Below, one piece after another: positions 1 through 8,981 of a stretch of 52,771 bases of DNA. The DNA comes from an uncultured Pseudanabaenaceae cyanobacterium. GTDB taxonomy: Bacteria > Cyanobacteriota > Cyanobacteriia > PCC-9006 > JAAUQQ01. The stretch lies in contig CALLAT010000085.1 in NCBI GenBank assembly GCA_938002085.1, forward strand, positions 1 to 52,771. The letters run 5' to 3'. Numbering within the stretch: position 1 is the stretch's first letter; every line of letters begins with the position of its first letter. Made by a program: the position numbers and the translations under genes. Below the pieces are notes generated by a model. The model searched no databases. It saw nothing but the letters and a program-made list of their open reading frames with translations, and was not told the origin of the DNA.

Positions 1-39
1 TTCGAAGTGATTAACGAACTGGATAAATTTGGAAGATAA
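1..39 (+). CDS. Possible C-terminal end of an upstream gene (partial)
   Basis: The first 36 bases read as an open frame of 12 codons (FEVINELDKFGR) closed by TAA at 37-39. It could be the tail of a gene that starts before the window. Twelve residues are too few to recognise a family, and an open frame of this length is expected by chance, so this is only a possibility. Confidence 0.25.
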   Translation, partial: FEVINELDKFGR

Positions 40-130
40 GTCTTCTTGCTGCGACCTAGAAGTCGCTTTTGCTTATGAGACAATGCTGACCGCCTGTATT
101 CATGGCTGCCCTGTTGCCCGTTAGCTCCCC

Positions 131-3100
131 ATGCAGAAACAAGGCGATCGCCTCCTCTTTTCCCCAAAAGACCTCCTCCAATTCCTCCAAAGCGATTTCG
201 CCACCTGGATGGAGCGAGTTTCCCTAGAACAGCCCGAGCAAGTCCCGGCGAAAGCCAAGCCCGACGAGATGATGGATGTGCTGACTCAGTTGGGCAATGA
301 GCATGAGCAGCGCTATCTGCAAAAGCTCTTGGACAGCGGTGAGCAGATTTTCCAAGTGGATACTCGCGGAGGCTTTGAGGCGACTGGGGCAGCAATGGCG
401 GAAGGTAAGCCCTGGATTTACCAGGCAGCTCTGCGCTATGGCGATTGGATTGGCTATGCTGACTTGATGCGTCGTGTAGAGGTGCCGTCACAACTGTGGG
501 ACTGGAGCTATATTCCTGTGGAATGCAAGCTGGCCCTGAATCCTAAACCCTATTTCGTGATTCAGCTCTGTGCCTACTGCGACTTGCTGGAGCAGGTGCA
601 GGGATTGCGACCCGGCTCGTTTGAGCTGGTATTGGGGACGGGGGAACGCAAGGCGTTTCGTACTGAGGATTACTTTCATTACTATCGACAAGTGAGGCGA
701 TCGTTCCTCTCCTCAATGAAAGAGTTTGATCACCAACAGCAGCCCATACCCATGGCCGGTGACCATGGCGATTGGCAGGATGTGGCAACTACCATCCTGG
801 AGCGTGCTGACCACCTCAGCCAGGTTGCTAATATTTCCGTGAAGCAGATTCAGCGGCTAGAAGCAGCAGGCATTACCACAGTGCAGCAGCTCGCAGAAGC
901 GCAGCCAGGGCAAAAGGTGACGAAGCTCAGTCGAGAGGTGTTTGAACGACTGCGGTTGCAGGCGAAACTACAGCGAGAAAGCGAGGACGCGGAAAAGCCA
1001 CTCTATGAGCTACTGCCCAAGCCGGATGGCAAAGACCGCTATGGCTTGACGCTGCTGCCCCCTGCCAGTGAGTTGGATGTCTTCTTCGATATGGAAGGTT
1101 ATCCCCTGGCCGAGGGCGGAGCGGGACTGGAATACCTCTTTGGTGCAACCTACGAAGAGGCTGGCGAGCTGCAATTTAAGGATTGGTGGGCCCATAACCC
1201 AGCCCAGGAAAAGCAAGCCTTCGAAGACTTCATCGACTGGACCTACGATCGCTGGCTTGCAGACCCAGCCATGCACGTCTACCACTATGCTCCCTACGAA
1301 ACCACAGCCCTAAAGCGGCTCATGGGTCGCTACGGCACCCGCGAAGAACAGGTGGATAATCTGCTGCGGGGCAACGTCTTTGTCGATCTCTATCAGGTGG
1401 TGCGCCAAGGACTCTGCGTGGGCGAGCCGTCCTACTCCATCAAGAACCTGGAGCATCTCTATTGGAAGAAGCGTGAAGGCGATGTGGTCAATGCTCAGGC
1501 GTCGGTGGTGCAATATTTCCAGTGGATGCAGTCGGATGAGGGAGAGTCGATTCATGACTCCAAAATCCTCAAAGATATCTACGACTACAACAAAGACGAC
1601 TGCGACTCAACCAAGGCATTGGCGGACTGGTTGCGGGATATCCAGGCCGAAGCAGGTATTGCCTACTGCGCTACAGAATCGGTCAAGACCATTGAGGAAC
1701 AGCAGGCCGTGGAGCAAACTCCTGCGGGGCAGTTGGCGATGGAACTGCTTGAAGATGCCACGCCTCAGCCCTGGACCGAGAAGCTGGTGCTGGAGCCCGG
1801 TGGTAAGCGGTTGCTGGGTCACTTGCTGGACTTTCACCGCCGCGAGGCTAAGCCCTTTTGGTGGAAGCGGTTTAGCTGGTTGATTGCGGATGAAGCTGAC
1901 TTGGCGGATGAGCTAGATTGCCTCGCGGGACTTCAGCGCACCGATGCCATGCCGGAGCAGGTCAAGAAGTCCTGGGCCTTTGAATATCGATTTGAGCCGG
2001 GCCAGGAAACGAAGCTGAAGGACGGTACGAGCTGCTGGATGACCCAGAGTGAAGCAATGAAAGACTGCTCACTCCTAGATGTGGATGCAACGGAGGGAAT
2101 CGCGCGAATCAAAATTAGCGATAAGAAGCTAAAGACCATTCGTGAGGAGGAGCCGAATTGGGAACCGCCCAGCCGAACCAGTCTGATGGATATGACCCAG
2201 ATTCGCACCGGGCAAATTTCCAACGCAATTCTGGAGACCGTGCAGCGCTGGAAAGACAGCAGTGAGTTGCAGCCTGCCCTGGCGGACTTCTTGGAGCGGC
2301 GTAATCCCAAAGTGCTGGGTCATGTGGATGGCCCATTGGTTTCCTCGGATGAGAATCTGCTGGCTGGAACGCTGCGCGTTATATCCAATCTCGATAACAG
2401 TTGCCTCTGCATCCAAGGGCCACCGGGCAGTGGCAAAACCTTCACAGCCGCCAAGGTCATTCTCAATCTGCTCCAGCAGGGCAAAACTGTCGCGGTTTCC
2501 GCCAATAGTCACGCTGTCATCTTTAACCTGCTCGCGAGAGTCCAGGGCTACAGCGAAGAGACCGATAACCGATTCGGCATTGCCCAAATCCCCAGTAGTA
2601 CCGAAAAGGCAAAAGCCAAAGCCGGTGTTGCCTTCAAAAAGAAGATCGCCGAAGCCCTACCTCCAGAATCCCAGCTCGTCGGCGCGACAGTCTTTCAGCT
2701 TTGCCGAGCAGAAGCCGTAAACCAATTCGACTACCTGTTTATTGATGAAGCGGGACAGGTCTCCCTGGCAAATCTAGTCGCCCTATCGCGTTGCGCCCGC
2801 AACCTTGTCCTGATTGGTGACCCCATGCAGTTGGAACAGCCCATCCAGGGCAATCACCCTGGCGAGAGTGGTGAGTCGGCTTTGGGATATCTGCTCAATG
2901 GCAAGGCGACGGTGCCCGAAGAATTGGGCATTTTCCTTGGGGTGACCTATCGAATGGAACCAGCGATCGCCCGCTACGTCTCCGAGGGCATCTACGAAAG
3001 TCGCCTCACCCACCACCCCGACACCAGCTATAACCGCCTCGAATTTGACTATCTATCCGGCCCCAGCGGCACAGACCAAGGCTGGGAAGTGGTTCGCAGT

Positions 3101-3583
3101 AGTGGAATTTCAGTCGTTCCCGTGATCCACCAAGGCAACGGCCAGGCCAGTGATGAAGAGGTCGATGTTATTGCTGAGTTGATAGAGCAACTTTTAGATG
3201 TGGGCTATGTGAGCGATCGCGGCGAAACCCAAGGCGAAATCACCCTCAACGACATTCTCATCGTCACCCCCTACAACCTCCAAGTGGGCAAGCTGCGAGA
3301 GCAATTGGGCGAAGAAGCCCGCATTGGCACCGTCGATAAATTCCAAGGCCAGGAAGCCCCCGTCGTCATCGTCTCCATGTGCGCTAGCACCACCGATGAT
3401 GCCCCCCGAGGCATCGAGTTTTTGCTCAATCGCAATCGGCTCAATGTTGCCGTGTCGCGGGCACAGTGCTTGGCGATCGTTGTTGCGAGTCCAGCATTAG
3501 CCACCGCAAGCTGCGCCACCCTGGAGCAGATGACCCAAGTCAATTTATTCTGCAAGCTACTGGATGCTGCGGGTCACTCATAA
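131..3583 (+). CDS. TM0106-family RecB-like nuclease fused to SF1 (DNA2/NAM7-type) helicase
   Basis: A 1150-residue multidomain nucleic-acid enzyme. The N-terminal third carries a RecB/Cas4-like nuclease motif set: D111 in IGYADL, then E131-x-K133 in VECKLAL, then a Q-x3-Y helix (Q145, Y149). A helix-hairpin-helix-like segment follows near 235-257 (ISVKQIQRLEAAGITT). An RNase H-like exonuclease start is seen at about 317-323 (FFDMEG, D320/E322). The C-terminal part is a superfamily 1 helicase with Walker A GPPGSGKT, Walker B FIDEAGQ and a late VDKFQGQEAP motif. In relatives the segment before DHLSxVA usually holds a cysteine cluster for Fe-S binding. Here it reads PMAGDHGDWQDVATT with no cysteine. 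The role is probably DNA repair or defence; the exact substrate is unknown. It stands alone and converges on the ABC importer genes. Confidence 0.85.
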   Translation: MQKQGDRLLFSPKDLLQFLQSDFATWMERVSLEQPEQVPAKAKPDEMMDVLTQLGNEHEQRYLQKLLDSGEQIFQVDTRGGFEATGAAMAEGKPWIYQAALRYGDWIGYADLMRRVEVPSQLWDWSYIPVECKLALNPKPYFVIQLCAYCDLLEQVQGLRPGSFELVLGTGERKAFRTEDYFHYYRQVRRSFLSSMKEFDHQQQPIPMAGDHGDWQDVATTILERADHLSQVANISVKQIQRLEAAGITTVQQLAEAQPGQKVTKLSREVFERLRLQAKLQRESEDAEKPLYELLPKPDGKDRYGLTLLPPASELDVFFDMEGYPLAEGGAGLEYLFGATYEEAGELQFKDWWAHNPAQEKQAFEDFIDWTYDRWLADPAMHVYHYAPYETTALKRLMGRYGTREEQVDNLLRGNVFVDLYQVVRQGLCVGEPSYSIKNLEHLYWKKREGDVVNAQASVVQYFQWMQSDEGESIHDSKILKDIYDYNKDDCDSTKALADWLRDIQAEAGIAYCATESVKTIEEQQAVEQTPAGQLAMELLEDATPQPWTEKLVLEPGGKRLLGHLLDFHRREAKPFWWKRFSWLIADEADLADELDCLAGLQRTDAMPEQVKKSWAFEYRFEPGQETKLKDGTSCWMTQSEAMKDCSLLDVDATEGIARIKISDKKLKTIREEEPNWEPPSRTSLMDMTQIRTGQISNAILETVQRWKDSSELQPALADFLERRNPKVLGHVDGPLVSSDENLLAGTLRVISNLDNSCLCIQGPPGSGKTFTAAKVILNLLQQGKTVAVSANSHAVIFNLLARVQGYSEETDNRFGIAQIPSSTEKAKAKAGVAFKKKIAEALPPESQLVGATVFQLCRAEAVNQFDYLFIDEAGQVSLANLVALSRCARNLVLIGDPMQLEQPIQGNHPGESGESALGYLLNGKATVPEELGIFLGVTYRMEPAIARYVSEGIYESRLTHHPDTSYNRLEFDYLSGPSGTDQGWEVVRSSGISVVPVIHQGNGQASDEEVDVIAELIEQLLDVGYVSDRGETQGEITLNDILIVTPYNLQVGKLREQLGEEARIGTVDKFQGQEAPVVIVSMCASTTDDAPRGIEFLLNRNRLNVAVSRAQCLAIVVASPALATASCATLEQMTQVNLFCKLLDAAGHS

Positions 3584-3659
3584 GAAAAGTGGGAGTAGCT
3601 TTGCCAGACCGCTCTCAAGTCGTTATCTGGCTCTCGCCGCCGGAGCGAACCCGCCAACG

Positions 3660-4673
3660 TCAGAGCTCATTAATAAAAGAGTCATCAATGAGCTTGGTTC
3701 CGTCTAGGGCAGCCTCTACTTTTCCTGCCGCAACCAAAATAGGCCCAGCATCGTTGATGCTATTGACCACATTCAGCTCATTACTTTCGTTGAAGGTAAC
3801 CTCTTTATTTTCTGCCGTTCCAAGTAGGACGATTTGTTCCATGAGCGCTGCATTTTCTTCGCGGCTAAGGCCCACCCAGTCACCAATAATCTGATTAGCT
3901 TCATCAGGATTTTCCTGAGTGAAAACCATCCCCTGCTCAAGGGCACGCAGGTAAGCCAATACCGCTTCGCGGCGATCGCCTAACAGCACTGCATCGCCTG
4001 CGAGACCATTGATAATGATATTTGTCCCTTCAGCCGTGAACAACACCTCCACATCATCAGCTTCCTTTTGGGCATTGCTGACAAAAGGCTCATAGACTGC
4101 TGCGGCATCTACATTGCCGGCAATTAGCGCGGCAGACCCATCCGCTGCAGGAAGAGAGGTGATTTCCACATCGGCTTCGGTAAGGCCCAAGGTTTCTAGA
4201 TACTTGGTCATAAAGACAATCTCATAGGGCACATCTTCCCTCGCAAACTTTTTACCTCTCGCATCCTCTGCGCTATCAATACCTCGACCAATAATGGCAT
4301 CGACCGTGCCGGAATAATCGCAAGCCATGATGAATTTTAGACCGGGCGCTTTCTCCGAAAGAATCACCAAATCCGAAGCGGCCAGCCAGGCTAAATCAGC
4401 TTGACCAGCTAACAGGGCTGTATTCACTTCACCAACCGTCTGGAAGACGACATGCTCGATATTGACGCCTTCCTGCTCAAAAAATCCCTTTTCTTCTGCT
4501 ATTTTGCTTCTTCCCCAGCCTAGCCAAGGGACCATCGCTACTTTGAGAGAGCTACTGTCGCTGTTGCTGCCAGCGTTGCCCGAAGTCTTTGGGTTACAGC
4601 TATTGAGCCCCAAGCTAGCTACAGTTCCTAGCGCTGCCAGGGCAGAGGTTTTGATGACTGTTCTGCGACGCAT
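3660..4673 (-). CDS. ABC transporter substrate-binding lipoprotein (NMT1/TauA/SsuA-like)
   Basis: A 337-residue periplasmic binding protein of the NMT1/THI5-like fold used by nitrate, sulfonate, taurine and pyrimidine-precursor importers. The N-terminus has a twin-arginine-like start (MRRRTVIKTSALAALG) and a lipobox ending LNSC, so it is probably exported and lipid-anchored. The body shows the typical order for this family: KVAMVPWLGWG, then FFEQEGV, then ALLAGQADLAW, then a YSGTVDAI strand. It is the last gene of a three-gene reverse-strand set, after the ATPase and permease, with a 300-base gap from the permease gene that may hold its own promoter. The substrate cannot be read from sequence; nitrate, bicarbonate, sulfonate and taurine are all candidates. 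Confidence 0.85.
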   Translation of the reverse strand: MRRRTVIKTSALAALGTVASLGLNSCNPKTSGNAGSNSDSSSLKVAMVPWLGWGRSKIAEEKGFFEQEGVNIEHVVFQTVGEVNTALLAGQADLAWLAASDLVILSEKAPGLKFIMACDYSGTVDAIIGRGIDSAEDARGKKFAREDVPYEIVFMTKYLETLGLTEADVEITSLPAADGSAALIAGNVDAAAVYEPFVSNAQKEADDVEVLFTAEGTNIIINGLAGDAVLLGDRREAVLAYLRALEQGMVFTQENPDEANQIIGDWVGLSREENAALMEQIVLLGTAENKEVTFNESNELNVVNSINDAGPILVAAGKVEAALDGTKLIDDSFINEL

Positions 4674-4973
4674 TTTCTCAAATTGCCTGAATAATTTGAC
4701 TCACCAACTTCTCAAGTAGGCTGGCATCTCTATTTACTCTAGTTCATGTTACTGACTTGTGTTTTAAAGTCACCTTTGAGTGACAAAATAAGAAATCTAA
4801 AAATAAAATCTTCTTAAAGAAAATTAATTTCGAATGGTAGATGTAACTGCTCTGTTACTGCAGATAGGTCAATCGTTGGAATAATGAGAATTCCTGTAGC
4901 TTCTTGATATTGAGCTTGTTGAGAGCTTTTCCTGTTTGAATCTAGTGGGTCTACTCTTGGAAAAGATTCAATC
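4674..4973. other. Intergenic stretch between binding-protein and permease genes
   Basis: A 300-base, AT-rich gap inside the ABC importer set. No convincing reading frame or strong hairpin is seen. It is long for an operon gap, so a separate promoter for the binding-protein gene is plausible, but no specific -35/-10 pair stands out enough to call. Confidence 0.4.
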
Positions 4974-5888
4974 CTAACGCTCACCTTGTTCGTACCAAGG
5001 AGTTAGAAACATGCCGAGCTGTTTCAAGAGAAAGTCTGTCAGTAAACCGATCAGGCCAATGATTAGAATGCAGAAGAGAACCCTGTCAGTTTGTAGGTAT
5101 CGTTGAGAGCGGATAATCCGAAATCCTAAGCCCTGCTCTGCCGCAATAAGCTCTGCCAAAATTAGGAAGTTCCAAGCACCAGCAATATTGACTCGCATGG
5201 TGTTCATTATGCTGGGCAATGCAGCTGGAAAAATCACCTTGAAGAGCAGTACCAATCGATTTGAACCTAAAGTGTAAGCTGCGTTTAAAAGCTCGTCAGG
5301 AATGGCTCTGACTGCATCTACAATCATGGCAATATTATACAGAACGATGCCTAGAAAGACAATTAAAAATTTTGCGGTTTCATCAATGCCTGCCCAAATG
5401 ACGATGAGAGGCACAAATGCTGCTACAGGCATGTAGCGGACTGCACTCACAAATGGATTGAGTAAGCTGGCAATGCTTTCAAAGGTTCCCATCAGTAAGC
5501 CAATGGGAACGCTCACTAGACCTGCTAAAGCAAATCCACCCAACACCCGCGATGCACTCGCAACAATGTCTTTGATCAGTTCATCTTCGGTGAAAAGTTC
5601 GATGCCTGTTGAGATAACGGTGGTGGGAGCGGGCAGGAAGATATCTTTAACGAAGCCACCGTAGCTGAGTATTGACCAGGCAATGAGGGGGACGCTGATA
5701 CCAATGATGGGCATCAAAATCTTAAGCCAGGTGGGGATGCCTTGGCGTACGCTCCAAAATGTTGAAGGGCGCAGACGCAGGCGCTTTTTGGCTGACTTCT
5801 GGATGGGAGCTGTCGTCGCTCCCTCGTGGGAAAAGCGCTTATCGTTCGGTACTGCTGGCTCTGCTTCCGTAGATGAAAACTCCGTCAT
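4974..5888 (-). CDS. ABC transporter permease (SsuC/TauC/NrtB-like)
   Basis: A 304-residue inner-membrane permease of the BPD_transp_1 family. After a polar N-terminal tail of about 50 residues come hydrophobic segments beginning at WLKILMPIIGISVPLIAW. The cytoplasmic EAA-like coupling loop is visible late in the protein (AAYTLGSNRLVLLFKVIFP, then ALPSIM). The length is slightly above the usual 250-280 because of the polar N-terminal extension. The gene lies 21 bases after the ATPase gene on the same strand, so the two are almost certainly cotranscribed. It should form the channel for the importer whose binding protein is encoded next. Confidence 0.87.
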   Translation of the reverse strand: MTEFSSTEAEPAVPNDKRFSHEGATTAPIQKSAKKRLRLRPSTFWSVRQGIPTWLKILMPIIGISVPLIAWSILSYGGFVKDIFLPAPTTVISTGIELFTEDELIKDIVASASRVLGGFALAGLVSVPIGLLMGTFESIASLLNPFVSAVRYMPVAAFVPLIVIWAGIDETAKFLIVFLGIVLYNIAMIVDAVRAIPDELLNAAYTLGSNRLVLLFKVIFPAALPSIMNTMRVNIAGAWNFLILAELIAAEQGLGFRIIRSQRYLQTDRVLFCILIIGLIGLLTDFLLKQLGMFLTPWYEQGER

Positions 5889-5909
5889 GACTCTGTCCTT
5901 TGCCTTGAA

Positions 5910-6719
5910 TTAATGCCCGAGTTGATTGGTGATGTAGCGCTTGAGCTCCAGAAACTTGGGCGTAATTTTTATATCTAACTCGCGATGCTCAGGTAAGGGA
6001 ATATGCAGATTCTCCCGAATTCGACCGGGGTGGGAATCCATGATGTAGACCCGGTGGGACAGGAAAATGGCTTCTTCCACATCGTGGGTGACCATGAGGA
6101 TGGTCATGTGGGTGCGTTCCCACACTTCTTGCATAAACTGCTGGAGCTGTTCTTTGGTCTGGGCATCGAGGGCCCCGAAAGGCTCATCCATGAGCATGAC
6201 TTCAGGCTCGTTCGCGAGGGCACGGGCGATCGCCGCCCGTTGCTTCATTCCGCCAGAAAGTTGCTTCGGTAGGGCATTGGCAAAGCGGCTGAGTCCCACC
6301 ACATCGAGATAGTAAGCGATGCGCTCCCGGCGTTCTGCTTTGGGGAGCCCTTGGAGCTTGAGGCCAAATTCCACATTCTTAGCGACCGTGAGCCAGGGAA
6401 ACAGAGAATAGCTTTGGAACACCATGCCGCGATCTGAACCGGGTCCTTCTACCGCTTCGCCTTCCACTCGAACTTCTCCCATTGTGGGAGACATAAGACC
6501 TGCAATGATTTTGAGGAGGGTCGATTTACCACAACCAGACGATCCCACTAGGCAAATAAATTCATTCGCCTTCAGTTCGATGTCTACATTCTCTAAAACT
6601 GTGAGGGGATTGCCTTGGTAAACAAAATTCTTAGAGAGCCCGTGGACACTCAGTTTTGGATGCTCCACCATTGAAGGAGGACCGCCGCTGTTCGGGGGTA
6701 ATGGCAAGGTTTCGGCCAT
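5910..6719 (-). CDS. ABC transporter ATP-binding protein (SsuB/TauB/NrtD-like)
   Basis: A 269-residue ATPase subunit. All core motifs are present: Walker A GSSGCGKST, Q-loop in GMVFQSYSLFPW, signature LSGGMKQRAAIARAL, Walker B VMLMDEPFGALD and H-loop VTHDVEEA. The EEAIFLSHRVYIM and HPGRI C-terminal features are typical of the nitrate/sulfonate/taurine subgroup. It is the first gene of the importer set, followed by the permease after 21 bases. It drives uptake by ATP hydrolysis on the cytoplasmic face. The substrate remains undefined. Confidence 0.9.
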   Translation of the reverse strand: MAETLPLPPNSGGPPSMVEHPKLSVHGLSKNFVYQGNPLTVLENVDIELKANEFICLVGSSGCGKSTLLKIIAGLMSPTMGEVRVEGEAVEGPGSDRGMVFQSYSLFPWLTVAKNVEFGLKLQGLPKAERRERIAYYLDVVGLSRFANALPKQLSGGMKQRAAIARALANEPEVMLMDEPFGALDAQTKEQLQQFMQEVWERTHMTILMVTHDVEEAIFLSHRVYIMDSHPGRIRENLHIPLPEHRELDIKITPKFLELKRYITNQLGH

Positions 6720-7021
6720 GGCGGGAATAAGATGAACGAGCTGACTAGAACGAGCTTAGTGGAGTGTTTTGGGTTGGATCTAATGACATCGCACAATTGA
6801 ATCCATCGTTTCCCTGAGCAAGAGGAAGCGATAAGGCAATCTCGCTAACAATGACTCAGGGGCAAGGACCTATTTTAGTATTCCCCAAGGTGGAATACAG
6901 GTGTGTTGCATTATGGCTTCGGCCAGAAATCTTAACTAAATCTAAAATCAGAATCAGCCTATCACGGTCGAGCGTGGAGGAACGACCTTGAGTCAGAGGA
7001 AATGCTTTGCGGCAGGACGTC
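6720..7021. other. Intergenic stretch upstream of the importer operon
   Basis: About 300 bases between the start of the ATP-binding protein gene and the SDR remnant. It must contain the promoter of the reverse-strand ABC importer genes. No clear gene is seen; short open frames here have no recognisable content. Confidence 0.4.
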
Positions 7022-7505
7022 ATGGCTGTTGCGGCCTGCGTGGTCACGGGAGCAGGCTCAGGCATTAGGTAAAGCCACAGCCATTGGCTTCGCGGAAGCA
7101 AAGAAGGTGCGAAGGGGAGCTGTGTGGAACTAAACCCATTGATTAGAGAAGAAATGACTGTGGAGAAGATTGTCTAGACCCAGGGACAAGCCGTGGCTGT
7201 CGCAGCAGATATTCGCGATCGCGCCCAGGTTCAATCCTTTTTTCAGCCTTGTATCGAAGCCCCACAGAGCATCCGCTGCAATTGTATTTCTCCTAGCTGG
7301 GTGGATACGCCCATTAACGATGCCCATGCAAAATGCTGAGCGGTCTTCAAAACCTTGGCTCTGTTTAGTCTTAGACGATTCGTCCTTGATGACAGGCCAG
7401 ATCGTCATGGCTAATGGTGGGATGACTGCCCAGCAGCATGATGGTCTGCCATTGGATATGGCCTCAAGTGGTCTCTGCCACCCTCTGGGCAACCATCATG
7501 GATAG
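7022..7505 (+). pseudogene. Decayed short-chain dehydrogenase/reductase (SDR) gene
   Basis: The forward strand holds pieces of one SDR protein in the right order but in different frames. From 7022 (MAVAACVVTGAGSGI) comes the N-terminal Rossmann motif TGxGSGI. It is followed after a frame change at about 7068 by GKATAIGFAEA, the usual first-helix continuation. At about 7184-7224 another frame gives GQAVAVAADIRDRAQV, the second-strand acidic motif. Then, with the middle of the gene (including the YxxxK site) missing, APQSIRCNCISPSWVDTPIN appears, the motif after the catalytic site. A last frame change gives LDDSSLMTGQIVMANGG, the C-terminal signature. At least two frameshifts and a large internal deletion make a functional product impossible. 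The reading is by eye against the well-known SDR motif order. Confidence 0.8.
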
Positions 7506-7613
7506 TTTGTTTGGTTGCTCAGCCAACTTTTCCTTGCCTCTGGCGACATTAAAGGAGCTGTTGCATGGCTTCGCTAGCTCTTTCGCGAACCTGAGAAGAA
7601 GCAAGGGGGAAGA

Positions 7614-8405
7614 CTACTGAAACTTAGCCAATAGGGTGAGATTTTCCAACGTCACACCTGCTTGCTCTCCTGTAGTGACAAGCAAACGTAATTCATTCGC
7701 TGTGTAGAAGAATGGGCGTGAATGAAAGAGATTGATCATTCCGAGTTGATGTTGGCGTGCTTGAATGGGGGCACTAATCATGGATTGTATTGAATACTCT
7801 CCAGGCTGATAGCGTTCGTCCGCTGGCACATCGTTGATGATTTCAGCCTTGCCCGTGCTGAAGAGGCTACCGATGATGCCCTGCTCCAGTGGAATCGCTG
7901 TGGGTCGTAGGTTGGCGACATCCCCCCAAGAGGCCGTCACTTCTAAAACTTGCTGCTCTGGATTCAGCAGGAGAACAGAGCCGCCAGAGGCTGAAATCAG
8001 TTGATTTGACTCGGATAAGGCCAGCTCAGCAATGTCTTCCACGCTTTCGCAATGGGTGAGTTTATGGCTGAACTCATAGAGGAAATTAATTTCCTCATAC
8101 TTGGCGAGGGCTTCATTGGCCAGATTTTTAGCTTGGATCTCTTGATGCGCCAAGTAAGTGACCAAGGCTGCGATCGCTTCCACTGACGAATTGCCATCGA
8201 CCCTGCCTAGCGGCTCATGACTCACCACAATGTTGGCGCTGTAAGGAGCCGCTGCAATGGGCTCTCCCCAAACGAGGTTGCCACCTTCATCATGAATTGA
8301 AAACTGTGAGGTCTTCGCAAAACCCTGGAGCAACAATTTTGCACTAGGCTTTGAGAGCAGCTTCCTCAGTTTAGGTAGCGCCATCATCAGTAGAGAAGAT
8401 TTCAT
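7614..8405 (-). CDS. GAF-domain protein
   Basis: A 263-residue soluble protein. The first about 100 residues are a poorly recognised region (KLLLQGFAKTSQFSIHDEGG). A short helical linker and a GAF domain follow from about residue 125 to the end, visible as ALSESNQLISASGGSVLLL, then GIIGSLFSTGKAEIINDV, then SMISAPIQARQHQLGMINLF. No output domain follows, so it probably acts as a separate sensor or partner protein. It lies downstream of a CheY-like regulator and a histidine kinase on the same strand, which suggests one signalling pathway. No cysteine sits where a bilin would bind, so light sensing is not indicated. The signal is unknown. Confidence 0.75.
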   Translation of the reverse strand: MKSSLLMMALPKLRKLLSKPSAKLLLQGFAKTSQFSIHDEGGNLVWGEPIAAAPYSANIVVSHEPLGRVDGNSSVEAIAALVTYLAHQEIQAKNLANEALAKYEEINFLYEFSHKLTHCESVEDIAELALSESNQLISASGGSVLLLNPEQQVLEVTASWGDVANLRPTAIPLEQGIIGSLFSTGKAEIINDVPADERYQPGEYSIQSMISAPIQARQHQLGMINLFHSRPFFYTANELRLLVTTGEQAGVTLENLTLLAKFQ

Positions 8406-8525
8406 CGTGTAAAAGTGGTGGGGGAAAGGTTAACGGAGTGATTGAGAACCCCATATACCAGGGGATAAGCTGCACAATGATTCTGGGCTTGGCGACTCAA
8501 TACATAGAGTCGCTTGACCATGGCC

Positions 8526-8921
8526 TTAGACCAGGCTGAGCCTGGGGGCCAAAACCTCAAGAACTTTTTCCAGAATCATGCTTGGCTGGAACGGTTTCGT
8601 CAGATATGCATCTGCCCCTGCTTGTATTCCATGCTCCTTATCATTCACCTGACCTTTGGCCGTCAGCATGATGACTGTCATGTCTTTTAATACAGGGTCT
8701 TTTCGAATGGCTTCGCAGACTTCTAGCCCTGACATGAAAGGCATCATAATATCGAGAAGAACAAGCTCTGGCCGATGCTCCTGAATCATTTCTAGTCCAT
8801 CACGACCATTCTCTGCGGTTAATAGCGTGATGCCATATTCATCTTCCAACTCTTCTAGGGTCTGCTCTAGCAAGAAGCGGATGTTCGGCTCATCATCAAC
8901 GATTAAAACGGTAAGACTCAT
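8526..8921 (-). CDS. CheY-like single-domain response regulator
   Basis: A 131-residue receiver domain with no output domain. The acidic pair is in LIVDDEPN, the phosphorylated aspartate in LVLLDIMMPFMSG, the conserved threonine in VIMLTAKG, and the lysine in YLTKPFQP. Full receiver length shows it is intact. It lies 60 bases after the hybrid histidine kinase gene and 120 bases before the GAF-protein gene on the same strand, so phosphotransfer from that kinase is the likely input. The target is unknown; single receivers of this kind often act through protein contact. Confidence 0.9.
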   Translation of the reverse strand: MSLTVLIVDDEPNIRFLLEQTLEELEDEYGITLLTAENGRDGLEMIQEHRPELVLLDIMMPFMSGLEVCEAIRKDPVLKDMTVIMLTAKGQVNDKEHGIQAGADAYLTKPFQPSMILEKVLEVLAPRLSLV

Positions 8922-8981
8922 ATGGCAAATTTAGAGTTTTGGATTGCGTGATCGTTGGTAGAAGAAGCAATAGCTACTCCG

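Noticed and set aside
7130-7492. Reverse-strand open frame of 120 codons
   Set aside because: It is the antisense of the decayed SDR gene; antisense frames over SDR C-terminal motifs are a known artefact.
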